A DNA stretch of 63,880 bases from an uncultured Geobacter sp. (GTDB lineage Bacteria; Desulfobacterota; Desulfuromonadia; Geobacterales; Geobacteraceae): assembly GCA_937886325.1 (NCBI GenBank), contig CALABV010000145.1, positions 1 through 63,880 on the forward strand, read 5' to 3'. Made by a program: the position numbers and the translations under genes. Below the pieces are notes generated by a model. It ran no database searches. It saw only the letters and a list, made by a program, of their open reading frames with translations, and was not told the origin of the DNA. Shown here one piece after another: positions 1-6,865 of the stretch (its first letter is position 1; each line of letters begins with the position of its first letter).

Positions 1-71
1 GCAAGAAGGCCGCCCGCGCCATCCACGACTACCTCAATGACGGAAAGTGGCCGGACACCATCGGGAAATAG
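1..71 (+). CDS. C-terminal end of a possible FAD/NAD(P)-dependent oxidoreductase (partial)
   Basis: Only the last 22 codons lie in the window, ending in TAG. The tail has an AARAIHDYL core, which resembles the final helix of oxidoreductases of the glutamate synthase small-subunit type, where it closes the FAD domain. This is a weak resemblance over a very short stretch, and the rest of the gene is outside the window. The cobalamin riboswitch transcript starts about 100 bases downstream, so this gene is probably not part of the cobalamin operon. Confidence 0.35.
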   Translation, partial: KKAARAIHDYLNDGKWPDTIGK

Positions 72-164
72 ACTGCGAAACGCTGAACAGTCGAAGAGTA
101 TACCAAGAGGTTTTTTCGTGGAGACGTTGCATGCCCCGTTTCAACCGGGTGATGCAGAAGCGGA

Positions 165-192
165 TTGACATATCAGGTATCGTCTGTAAAAA
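165..192 (+). promoter_or_regulatory. Candidate sigma-70 promoter for the cobalamin transcript
   Basis: A consensus TTGACA at 165-170 is followed after 16 bases by TAAAAA at 187-192, which places the transcription start near position 200, just upstream of the riboswitch aptamer. The -35 box is perfect and the -10 box is fair. No other box pair of this quality was seen between the upstream gene and the aptamer. Confidence 0.5.
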
Positions 193-204
193 TTCTTGAA
201 CAAC

Positions 205-388
205 AGAATACACAACGGTCCGGGTGCTCCCGCGGGAGATAATAGGGAAGAGGGTGAAAACCCCTCACTGCCCCGCAACTGTAAGCGGTGATGAAAGCTG
301 CACGACACGCCACTGATTCCGTCGGGAAGGCGCAGCGAGTAAAGCGACCCGCAAGTCAGGAAACCTGCCCGGCCGACACAGTAGGGAA
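205..388 (+). promoter_or_regulatory. Cobalamin (B12) riboswitch aptamer
   Basis: The conserved aptamer core is directly visible: GGTGAAAACCC near 254-264, GCCCCGCAACTGTAAGCGG at 270-288, a CCACTG segment near 310, and the B12 box GCAAGTCAGGAAACCTGCC at 351-369. Spacing and order match the cobalamin riboswitch family, which binds adenosylcobalamin or related cobamides and lowers expression of biosynthesis or transport genes. Here it leads a cobU-to-cbiP operon, so feedback repression by the end product is expected. Exact outer boundaries (P1) are approximate. Confidence 0.95.
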
Positions 389-441
389 CCTTCGAGGGAG
401 AGGCGCCGCGGCTACCGTGCATCCGGCAACCGGTTCATGAG

Positions 442-472
442 CCCCGTCTCCCCAAGGGAGACGGGGTTTTTT
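442..472 (+). terminator. Intrinsic terminator acting as the riboswitch expression platform
   Basis: A perfect 11-bp stem (442-452 with 456-466), a CAA loop and six T residues form a strong intrinsic terminator 70 bases after the B12 box. It ends one base before the cobU start codon. The purine-rich right arm contains the only plausible ribosome binding site (GGGAG at 456-460), so the same hairpin would both stop transcription and hide the site. The gggagagg run at about 396-403 could pair with the left arm as an antiterminator; this is inference. Confidence 0.9.
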
Positions 473-473
473 C

Positions 474-992
474 ATGGGAAAGATCGTGTTTATCACCGGA
501 GGCGCACGCAGCGGCAAGAGCCGTCTGGCGGAATCCCTCACGGAAGGGTTCGGCACGCCGCTCTGCTACATCGCCACCGGCGAAGCGCGGGACGAGGAGA
601 TGGCTGTCCGGATTGCCGCCCACCGCGCCCGGCGAGGCAACGGCTGGCAGACCGTTGAGGAGCCGATCCGCCTGATGGAGGCACTGAAAGCAGCGGAAGG
701 GCGATTCCAAGCCGTGCTGGTGGACTGCGTAACCCTCTGGCTGACCAATCTCCTCCTTTCCCACGAAGACGCGGACCGGGCGCTTGCCGAAGCGCGGGCA
801 CTGGCTGCGCTCCTGCCCGAACTGACCATCCCGATCGTACTGGTCTCCAATGAAGTGGGGATGGGAATCGTGCCGGAAAACGCACTGGCCAGGTCCTTCC
901 GCGACCTTGCGGGCAAGGCCAACCAGACTCTCGCGGCTGCCGCGGATGAGGTGTATGTGACGATCTCGGGAATACCGCTTAAGTTGAAGTAG
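474..992 (+). CDS. cobU: Adenosylcobinamide kinase / adenosylcobinamide-phosphate guanylyltransferase
   Basis: CobU phosphorylates adenosylcobinamide and then attaches GMP to give adenosylcobinamide-GDP, the first steps of nucleotide loop assembly. The 172-aa protein has the P-loop GGARSGKS near residues 8-15 and an AHRARRG segment near residue 47 carrying the histidine that is guanylylated in this family. The EVGMGIVP segment is also typical. The length is close to the usual 170-180 aa. It is the first gene after the riboswitch; its start codon abuts the terminator hairpin, so its translation should be tied to the riboswitch state. CobS, which uses its product, is two genes downstream. Confidence 0.95.
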   Translation: MGKIVFITGGARSGKSRLAESLTEGFGTPLCYIATGEARDEEMAVRIAAHRARRGNGWQTVEEPIRLMEALKAAEGRFQAVLVDCVTLWLTNLLLSHEDADRALAEARALAALLPELTIPIVLVSNEVGMGIVPENALARSFRDLAGKANQTLAAAADEVYVTISGIPLKLK

Positions 993-1010
993 AACCGCCC
1001 CGGCATCCCG

Positions 1011-1066
1011 CAGGGGCGAACCTCGTGTTCGCCCACCAGAAGGGCGATCACAAGGATCGCACCTAC
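1011..1066 (+). repeat. Dispersed palindromic repeat (GTAGGGGC family), copy 1
   Basis: The element begins AGGGGCGAAC, folds back as GTTCGCCC, and continues AGGGCGATCACAAGGATCGC before ending in ACCTAC. The same inner block, GGGCGATCACAAGGATCG, recurs at 22022-22078, and related ends occur at 48685-48712 and 62882-62974. It fills most of the cobU-cobT gap. The function is unknown; such elements behave as non-autonomous dispersed repeats. Confidence 0.75.
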
Positions 1067-1097
1067 ATCGTAAACAGAGGATTAACAGGATTACATC

Positions 1098-2156
1098 ATG
1101 AATCTACTGGAATACACCCTGGCCCGCATTCGCCCCATCGATCAGGATCTCCTGAAGCAGGCGCAGACAAGGCTGGACAACAAGACCAAGCCGCTCGGCT
1201 CGTTGGGAAGGCTGGAGGAATTCGCCCGGCGCTTTGTCGCCATGGCAGGGTCTCTTGAACCGGATACGGAGAAGAAGGTCATCTTCACCTTTGCCGCGGA
1301 CCACGGCGTGGTGGACGAGGGGGTTTCCGCCTTTCCCAAGGATGTAACCCCCCAGATGGTATTCAATTTTCTCCGGGGCGGCGCGGGGATCAACGTGCTG
1401 GCAAGGCATGGGGGCATGCATGTCCGGGTGGTGGACATGGGAGTGGATTACGATTTCGGAGATGTTCCAGGCCTCCTGGATCGAAAAGTTGCGCGGGGGA
1501 CACACAATTTCACAAAGGGTCCGGCCATGACCCGGCAGGAAGCGATAGCCGCACTTGAAGTCGGGATCGCGCTGGCAAACGGGTGCCGGGATGAAGGAGT
1601 TGCCATGGCAGGGACAGGCGAGATGGGAATCGGCAATACCACCCCTGCGTCCGCCATCATTGCCGCCGTCTCCGGGATGCCGGTCGAACAGGTAACCAGC
1701 AGGGGAACGGGAATCAGCGATGCGGCGCTGGTCAACAAGATCCGCGTCATCGAACAGGGACTTGCCGTCAACAAGCCCGACCCGCTCGACCCCCTTGACG
1801 TGCTGGCCAAGGTGGGCGGCCTGGAGATCGCCGGAATTGCCGGGCTCATCATCGGCTGCGCCGCCAACCGGATACCGGTGGTGGTAGACGGTTTCATCTC
1901 CACCGCCGGTGCGGTGATCGCCGCCGGCATGCACCCTTCTGTCAAGGAGTACCTGTTCGCCGCCCACGAATCGGTGGAGATCGGGCATCGCTTCATGCTG
2001 GACCGGCTGGACGCCGAACCGATCCTCGATCTGAAGATGCGCCTGGGCGAGGGGACCGGCGCGGCCCTGGCCATGGGCCTCATCGAGGCCGGTGTGAAGA
2101 TACTGAAGGAGATGGCAACGTTCGGGGAAGCGGGAGTATCGAAGGGGGAGAATTGA
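1098..2156 (+). CDS. cobT: Nicotinate-nucleotide--dimethylbenzimidazole phosphoribosyltransferase
   Basis: CobT makes alpha-ribazole phosphate from the lower-ligand base and nicotinate mononucleotide. The 352-aa length matches the family (about 350). Diagnostic segments are visible: the TRLDNKTKPLGSLG N-terminal region, the GEMGIGNTT segment near residue 175, and the C-terminal RLGEGTGAALAM motif carrying the catalytic glutamate. The start is preceded by AGGATT a few bases upstream, a modest ribosome binding site. It sits between cobU and cobS, completing the nucleotide loop module. The sequence does not show which base is used (dimethylbenzimidazole or another). Confidence 0.95.
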   Translation: MNLLEYTLARIRPIDQDLLKQAQTRLDNKTKPLGSLGRLEEFARRFVAMAGSLEPDTEKKVIFTFAADHGVVDEGVSAFPKDVTPQMVFNFLRGGAGINVLARHGGMHVRVVDMGVDYDFGDVPGLLDRKVARGTHNFTKGPAMTRQEAIAALEVGIALANGCRDEGVAMAGTGEMGIGNTTPASAIIAAVSGMPVEQVTSRGTGISDAALVNKIRVIEQGLAVNKPDPLDPLDVLAKVGGLEIAGIAGLIIGCAANRIPVVVDGFISTAGAVIAAGMHPSVKEYLFAAHESVEIGHRFMLDRLDAEPILDLKMRLGEGTGAALAMGLIEAGVKILKEMATFGEAGVSKGEN

Positions 2157-2157
2157 T

Positions 2158-2233
2158 AACCCCTCCCGGCCTCCCCTTATCAGGGGAGGAGACCAGCTGC
2201 TTCCCCCCTGACAAGGGGGGATTGAGGGGGGTT
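2158..2233 (+). repeat. Palindromic intergenic repeat (AACCCCTCC...GGGGGGTT family), copy 1
   Basis: A 76-bp element has complementary ends (AACCCCTCC and GGGGGGTT) and two inner hairpins, CTCCCC-TTATCA-GGGGAG and CCCCCCTGACAAGGGGGG. A second copy of the same design is at 12889-12962 between cbiL and cbiF. It fills the cobT-cobS gap almost exactly, ending eight bases before the cobS start, so it may affect translation or mRNA stability of cobS. Confidence 0.8.
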
Positions 2234-2241
2234 AGAGAACC

Positions 2242-2997
2242 ATGCGTCTCTATATAATCGCCATCCAGTTTCTGACCATCATCCCCCTCCCCTTTTCCGT
2301 CCGCTGCGAGGAAAAGGACCTGGGCCGTTCCCTGTCCTTCTTCCCCCTGGCCGGGCTGACCCTGGGCGCGCTTCTGGTCGGCGTGCAGTACCCGCTGTCC
2401 GCACTATTACCGCGCGGAGTTGTCGATCTTCTCCTCATCACGGTCCTGGCGGTGATTACCGGCGTTCTCCATCTGGACGGCGTGGCCGATGTCTGCGACG
2501 GGCTGGCCGCCCGCGGCGGCCGGGAAAGGTTCCTGGAGGTGATGAAGGATTCCCGGACCGGTGCGGCCGGAGCGGTCGGACTGATTCTGGCGCTGCTTCT
2601 CAAATACCAGGCATTGCTGCACGTACCCGATGATGTGAAACGGCAGGCGCTCTTCTGCTTCCCGATGATCGGACGCTTTGCCATGGCGCAGATGACCGTC
2701 GGTTCACGCAACGCACGGAGCAAAGGCCTTGGAACAACCTTTCTGGGAGGGGCCGGGTGGCTGCAGATGCTCGTGGCCACCCTGACCGCCCTTGCCGGCG
2801 CCGCGCTGCTGGTCGGAATCCGGGGCGTCTGGCTGTTTGTCGCCTCCTATCTCATGACTTGGACACTGAAGGCGTGGTTTCACCGGAAGATCGGCGGAGT
2901 GACCGGCGACGTCATCGGCTGTGCCGGCGAACTGAACGAAATCCTCTGCCTCCTGATGCTGGTGGCGCTTTTGGGAAAGGAAGGCATTGTCCCATGA
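2242..2997 (+). CDS. cobS: Adenosylcobinamide-GDP ribazoletransferase (cobalamin synthase)
   Basis: CobS is the integral membrane enzyme that joins adenosylcobinamide-GDP to alpha-ribazole (phosphate) to give cobalamin (phosphate). The 251-aa protein starts with IAIQFLTIIPLP, contains the LHLDGVADVCDG motif near residues 75-86 that is typical of the active site, and has several hydrophobic helices up to the C-terminus. The stop codon overlaps the start of cobC (ATGA), indicating translational coupling. The repeat ending just upstream replaces a normal leader. Confidence 0.94.
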   Translation: MRLYIIAIQFLTIIPLPFSVRCEEKDLGRSLSFFPLAGLTLGALLVGVQYPLSALLPRGVVDLLLITVLAVITGVLHLDGVADVCDGLAARGGRERFLEVMKDSRTGAAGAVGLILALLLKYQALLHVPDDVKRQALFCFPMIGRFAMAQMTVGSRNARSKGLGTTFLGGAGWLQMLVATLTALAGAALLVGIRGVWLFVASYLMTWTLKAWFHRKIGGVTGDVIGCAGELNEILCLLMLVALLGKEGIVP

Positions 2998-3596
2998 TCT
3001 CCAGGACGCGCATCCACCTGATCCGACACGGAGAGACAACCGGGAGCGGAGAATTCCGCTATAACGGCCAGGCGGAGGTTCCCCTGACTCATAGGGGTTT
3101 GGACCAGTACCGCACGCTGGCGGAACGCCTGAAAAACACGTCTGCCGCAGCCTGCTACAGCAGCGATCTCTCCCGCTGCATGGACGGAGCGCACATCCTG
3201 TGCGCGGACCGGGATATTCAGCCCGTCCCGATACCGGAGTTACGGGAGCTGAGCTTCGGGAAGTGGGAAGGTCTTACCTGGACGGAACTGGAGGAAAGAT
3301 TTCCGGAAGAATGGCGGGCGCGCATGAACGACTTTGTCAACTACCGGGTTCCGGGCGGGGAAAACCTGCTCGATTTACGGAAACGGGTACTTCCGGCGAT
3401 AGTGGATATTGTCGAACACCACCAGGGACAAGAAGTCATGGTTGTCGCCCACGGCGGTGTCAACCGCATCATTCTCCTGGAAGCACTCGGAGCCCCCGTA
3501 TCCTCCATGTTTCGGATTGAGCAGGACTTTGGCTGTCTGAATATCATCGACTACTACGCGGACGGCAATCCGGTGGTGAAGCTGCTGAACGGGTAA
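2994..3596 (+). CDS. cobC: Alpha-ribazole phosphatase (histidine phosphatase family)
   Basis: CobC removes the 5'-phosphate from alpha-ribazole phosphate or from cobalamin phosphate, finishing the nucleotide loop. The 200-aa protein has the histidine phosphatase motif RHGET near residue 11 and the second catalytic histidine in VVAHGGVNR. I chose the ATG overlapping the cobS stop codon because it begins exactly where similarity starts; the open frame extends further upstream inside cobS but that part is a shadow. Tight coupling to cobS supports the assignment over a general phosphoglycerate mutase. Confidence 0.88.
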   Translation: MISRTRIHLIRHGETTGSGEFRYNGQAEVPLTHRGLDQYRTLAERLKNTSAAACYSSDLSRCMDGAHILCADRDIQPVPIPELRELSFGKWEGLTWTELEERFPEEWRARMNDFVNYRVPGGENLLDLRKRVLPAIVDIVEHHQGQEVMVVAHGGVNRIILLEALGAPVSSMFRIEQDFGCLNIIDYYADGNPVVKLLNG

Positions 3597-3600
3597 CGCA

Positions 3601-4944
3601 ATGAAATCTTTCATCATCGCCGCGCCCATGAGCGGGTCGGGCAAGACCACCGTAACCCTGGGCATCATGGAATGCATGAGGAGGAGAGGCCTTTCCGTTG
3701 CGCCGTTCAAGGTGGGTCCCGACTTCATCGACCCCGGCTGGCACCGGCTGGTGACCGGCAGGGCGTCGGTAAACCTGGACGGATGGATGTGCCCGGAAGG
3801 ATTCGTTCGACAGACCTTCGCCCTGCATGCCGAGGGGTGCGACCTGGCCGTGATCGAGGGGGTCATGGGACTGTTCGACGGCATCAATGGTGTCTCCGAC
3901 GCGGGGAGCACAGCCCAGATCGCCCGGTTCCTCGACACGCCGGTGGTCCTGGTGGTGGACGCCAAGAGCCAGGCCCGCAGTGCCGCGGCCCTGGTACGGG
4001 GTTTCTCCCGCTTCGACCCGGAGGTGCGTGTCGCAGGGGTGATCTTCAACAACGTGGGGAGCGGCAACCACGGCAGGATCCTGCGGGAAGCCATGGAAGC
4101 CGCTGTCCCGGGGGTAGCGGTCTTTGGATGTATCCCCCGCGACGAACGTCTCCGCATCCCGTCCCGCCACCTGGGGCTGGTCACTGCGGACGAGAACCCG
4201 CTGCCGGACGACTTCCTGGATTGCCTGTCTTCGGTAATCGAAGAGCATGTGGACCTGGAGGGAATCCTTGGAATAAGTTACATAAGGGGTCAGGTCTACA
4301 CTTTTCACAAAGATGACGTAAAAAGTGTAGACCTGACCCCAATTGCCGTTGCCCGGGACGCGGCCTTCTGCTTCCTCTACGAGGACAACCTGCGGCTGCT
4401 GCGGGAAGCCGGCGCCGAGATCGTGGAATTCTCGCCCCTCGCGGATTCGAGCCTCCCCGAAAGGATCGGCGGCATCTACCTCCCCGGCGGCTATCCGGAG
4501 TTGTTTACCGATGCACTGGTCTCAAACAGAGGCATGATGGAGGGAATCCGAGCGGCCATTGAAAAGGGGATGCCGGTGTATGCGGAATGCGGCGGGTTCA
4601 TCTACCTGACGGAGAATCTCGTCGGCGTCTTTCCGGTCTCCACCCGCATGCTGCCGCGCCGGAAGGCGCTTGGCTACCGGGAGGTGGAACTGACCGCGGA
4701 CACCCCTATCGGGCCGGCGGGGACCGTCGCACGGGGCCACGAGTTCCACTACTCGGAGATGGACGAGATGCCGGACACGATCGAACGCCTCTACCGGGTG
4801 CGAAAAAACGGCCTCGAACTGGGGTTCGAGGGGTTCCGGTACCGGAACTGCCTGGCATCCTACATCCACCTCCATTTCGGCAGCTGCCCGGAGATGGCGT
4901 CGGCATTCACGGAAAGGTGCAGGCACTATCTAGGGCACTCGTAA
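3601..4944 (+). CDS. cbiA: Cobyrinate a,c-diamide synthase carrying an in-frame palindrome insertion
   Basis: CbiA amidates cobyrinate at the a and c side chains using glutamine and ATP. The 447-aa protein has the P-loop PMSGSGKTT near residues 9-17 (DTBS-like fold) and a C-terminal class I glutamine amidotransferase domain with the nucleophile Cys330 in YAECGG. Oddity: between the two domains, roughly residues 229-247, the reading frame runs through a perfect inverted repeat (4286-4340) without a stop, adding about 20 residues (RGQVYTFHKDDVKSVDLTP) that do not look like family sequence. Both domains are otherwise intact, so the enzyme is probably functional, with a loop extension. Confidence 0.93.
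   Translation: MKSFIIAAPMSGSGKTTVTLGIMECMRRRGLSVAPFKVGPDFIDPGWHRLVTGRASVNLDGWMCPEGFVRQTFALHAEGCDLAVIEGVMGLFDGINGVSDAGSTAQIARFLDTPVVLVVDAKSQARSAAALVRGFSRFDPEVRVAGVIFNNVGSGNHGRILREAMEAAVPGVAVFGCIPRDERLRIPSRHLGLVTADENPLPDDFLDCLSSVIEEHVDLEGILGISYIRGQVYTFHKDDVKSVDLTPIAVARDAAFCFLYEDNLRLLREAGAEIVEFSPLADSSLPERIGGIYLPGGYPELFTDALVSNRGMMEGIRAAIEKGMPVYAECGGFIYLTENLVGVFPVSTRMLPRRKALGYREVELTADTPIGPAGTVARGHEFHYSEMDEMPDTIERLYRVRKNGLELGFEGFRYRNCLASYIHLHFGSCPEMASAFTERCRHYLGHS
4286..4340 (+). repeat. REP-like perfect palindrome inside cbiA
   Basis: Two perfect 20-bp arms (4286-4305 and 4321-4340) face each other across a 15-bp spacer. The arms begin GGGGTCAGGTCTACAC, a sequence I associate from memory with REP-type palindromes linked to IS200-like (RAYT) transposases in many bacteria. 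The unit interrupts cbiA in frame and adds no stop codon. No RAYT gene is in the window, so the source must lie elsewhere in the genome. Confidence 0.85.
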
Positions 4945-4982
4945 CGGATTCAGTCCATACTACCCTTTCACGGGAGAGAACC

Positions 4983-5723
4983 ATGAAGATACCGTTTCTC
5001 ATGACCGCACTGCTGCTTATTGCCGCCCCTGCCCACGCCATGCACATCTCCGAGGGGATCCTGCCGCTCCCTTGGGCCGTTGCGTGGTACGCGCTCGCCA
5101 TCCCCTTCGTGGCGATGGGGATCCGACAGGTGAACCGGATGTCCCGCCAGGACCTTTCCTTCAAGCCGCTGGCCGGACTGATGGCGGCGGTGGTCTTCAT
5201 CATCTCCTGCATGCCGGTGCCGGTCCCGATCGCGGGAACCTGCTCCCATCCGTGCGGCACCGGGATGGCCGCGATCCTGCTGGGCCCCTTCGTCAGTTCC
5301 CTGATTGCGGCAATCGCTCTCCTTTTCCAGGCCCTGTTCCTCTCCCATGGCGGCCTTTCCACCTGGGGGGCGAATGTCTTTTCCATGGGTGTCGTCGGTT
5401 CCATCGCCGGATACTTCACCTTCAAGGGGTTGCGCGCCATGGGTGTCCCGCTGGCGCCGGCGGCGTTCTTCGCCGGGCTTCAGGCCGACTGGGCAACCTA
5501 TCTGGTGACCTCCGTGGAACTGGCTTCCGGCATCAGGGGAAGCGAACCCTTCCTGCCGCTGCTGGAGAAGATCCTGCTCGCCTTCGTCCCGACCCAGCTT
5601 CCCCTCGGAATCCTGGAAGGGGCAATGACCGCCGGCATGGTGATGCTTCTCTACCGCAAAAGGCCTGATATACTGGTTACGATGGGGGTGATGGATGCCG
5701 GGGAGGTGAAGGCGAATGGATAG
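4983..5723 (+). CDS. cbiM: Cobalt ECF transporter substrate-binding membrane component
   Basis: CbiM is the metal-binding S component of the cobalt ECF importer, working with the CbiN-like protein, CbiQ and CbiO encoded just downstream. The 246-aa protein has the family signature MHISEGILP at residues 20-28 and GTCSHPCGTG in the middle, followed by several membrane helices. A signal peptide with an AHA cleavage site ends exactly before this MHISEG, so processing would expose the Met-His that binds metal in this family. The start follows an AGGGAGAGAACC-like ribosome site (GGGAGAG at 4971-4977). Confidence 0.94.
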   Translation: MKIPFLMTALLLIAAPAHAMHISEGILPLPWAVAWYALAIPFVAMGIRQVNRMSRQDLSFKPLAGLMAAVVFIISCMPVPVPIAGTCSHPCGTGMAAILLGPFVSSLIAAIALLFQALFLSHGGLSTWGANVFSMGVVGSIAGYFTFKGLRAMGVPLAPAAFFAGLQADWATYLVTSVELASGIRGSEPFLPLLEKILLAFVPTQLPLGILEGAMTAGMVMLLYRKRPDILVTMGVMDAGEVKANG

Positions 5724-6075
5724 AGAGACGCGCAAAGGGCAAAGGGCACAAGGCACAAGGAAAATCGCAAAAACTCTGGTATATTCTTTTTTCCTTTCGG
5801 TTCTCACCCTTTGCCCTTTGCCTTTTGCATTTTGCCACGACGCTGTTTGCGCCGAGACCTGGCCCGGCGTGGACGAATCCGTTGTGGAAAAGTTCGCGCG
5901 GGAACATGGCCGCGAGTCGCGGGAACCGCTCATCAACACCGACCAGGGGGACCTGCTCCTGTTCGCGTTCCTCCTGGCCGGGACCGCCGGCGGCTTTGCC
6001 GCGGGATATTTCTGGCGGATGCTCCTGGAAGGGAAGACAAAGGCACAGGGAAGCGGAAAGGAAAAGAAGAAATAG
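5716..6075 (+). CDS. cbiN: CbiN-like auxiliary subunit of the cobalt transporter, N-terminus made of repeat
   Basis: Residues from about 47 on (ETWPGVDESVVEKFAREHGR..., then a single membrane helix LLLFAFLLAGTAGGFAAGYFW) match the short CbiN-type accessory protein found beside cbiM in deltaproteobacteria. It has a periplasmic segment and one transmembrane helix. The first ~42 residues are encoded by an inverted heptamer repeat (5732-5837): the left arm gives a basic stretch (KGQRAQGTRK), the right arm a hydrophobic stretch (LTLCPLPFAF), together a plausible signal peptide ending near CHDAVCA. The start overlaps the cbiM stop by 8 bases. The family name is tentative; location and topology fit well. 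Confidence 0.7.
   Translation: MDRETRKGQRAQGTRKIAKTLVYSFFLSVLTLCPLPFAFCHDAVCAETWPGVDESVVEKFAREHGRESREPLINTDQGDLLLFAFLLAGTAGGFAAGYFWRMLLEGKTKAQGSGKEKKK
5732..5837 (+). repeat. Inverted AAAGGGC-type heptamer repeat inside the cbiN-like gene
   Basis: The left arm (5732-5760) is built from GCAAAGG/GCACAAGG units, and the right arm (5807-5837) from the complementary CCCTTTG/CCTTTTG units, separated by 46 bp. Similar arrays appear at 15599-15673, 16407-16441, 22832-22857 and 24664-24696. Both arms are read in frame by the host gene. Confidence 0.85.
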
Positions 6076-6094
6076 TGCGGCGGGGGAAATGCCC

Positions 6095-6847
6095 ATGATC
6101 TGTCCCAAGTGCGCGTTCGACCAGCCCGACGGCGCCGGGGAATGCACGCGGTGCGGGGTGATCTTCGCCAAGATCCATGGCGCGGCGGATGAGCATGTAC
6201 TGCCCGCACTTTCCCCGGCAACCGAAGACGGGATGAGAGGCCATGAAGCGGGTGGAGCCCTCGCCTGGCTGAAAGAGCGCGTCCTGGCGGTGGGGCCGGA
6301 AGAGAGCGGGTTGTTGATCGCGGGGCGGGCGCTCGTATACCTGGCACTGGTTGTCTGGGGAGCGCGCCTGATGACGAGCTCGATTTCCTCCAATTACGTG
6401 GGGGAATCCTTTCTTCACCTCATCAATCTCCCCTTCCATGAGGCGGGGCACGTGTTCTTCGCGCCCTTCGGCCGCTTTCTCCAGGTGCTGGGGGGCACGC
6501 TCGGCCAGTGGCTGGTTCCGTTCATCGTCCTGTGCGCCTTTGTGGCAAAGGGAAACCCTTTCGGCGGCATGGTGGGACTCTGGTGGCTCGGGGAAAGCTT
6601 TCTGGATATCGCGCCCTACATGGACGACGCGCGGGCCGGGCAACTCATGCTCCTGGGCGGGGTGACCGGAAGCGAGGTGGAAGACTACCACGACTGGGAG
6701 GTAATCCTGACCAGGCTCGGCTGGATGCAGCATGACCACCTCATTGCCCGGATATCATTCGGCATCGGCGTCGCGCTCATGCTCCTTTCGTTCGCTTGGG
6801 GCGGGTACATCCTGTGGCGGCAGTTCAAAAACACGAGGAATCAGTAA
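6095..6847 (+). CDS. Zinc-ribbon, HExxH-containing integral membrane protein
   Basis: Unnamed gene inside the cobalt transporter operon. The 250-aa product starts with a zinc ribbon (Cys3, Cys6, Cys17, Cys20), then has about four or five hydrophobic segments. The first carries, or is followed by, an HEAGH motif (His115-Glu116-His119) within FHEAGHVFFAPFG, typical of zinc metalloproteases of the M50-like type. Start choice: GGGGGA lies 7 bases before this ATG, whereas the ATG two codons earlier is too close to it. It lies between the cbiN-like gene and cbiQ. A role in processing or metal handling for the transporter is possible, but it may just be carried along. Confidence 0.7.
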   Translation: MICPKCAFDQPDGAGECTRCGVIFAKIHGAADEHVLPALSPATEDGMRGHEAGGALAWLKERVLAVGPEESGLLIAGRALVYLALVVWGARLMTSSISSNYVGESFLHLINLPFHEAGHVFFAPFGRFLQVLGGTLGQWLVPFIVLCAFVAKGNPFGGMVGLWWLGESFLDIAPYMDDARAGQLMLLGGVTGSEVEDYHDWEVILTRLGWMQHDHLIARISFGIGVALMLLSFAWGGYILWRQFKNTRNQ

Positions 6848-6865
6848 AGGGAGCACACGAGGATC

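Noticed and set aside
125..155. Terminator for the first partial gene
   Set aside because: The GCAT..CCCG / CGGG..ATGC hairpin has mismatches and no following T tract.
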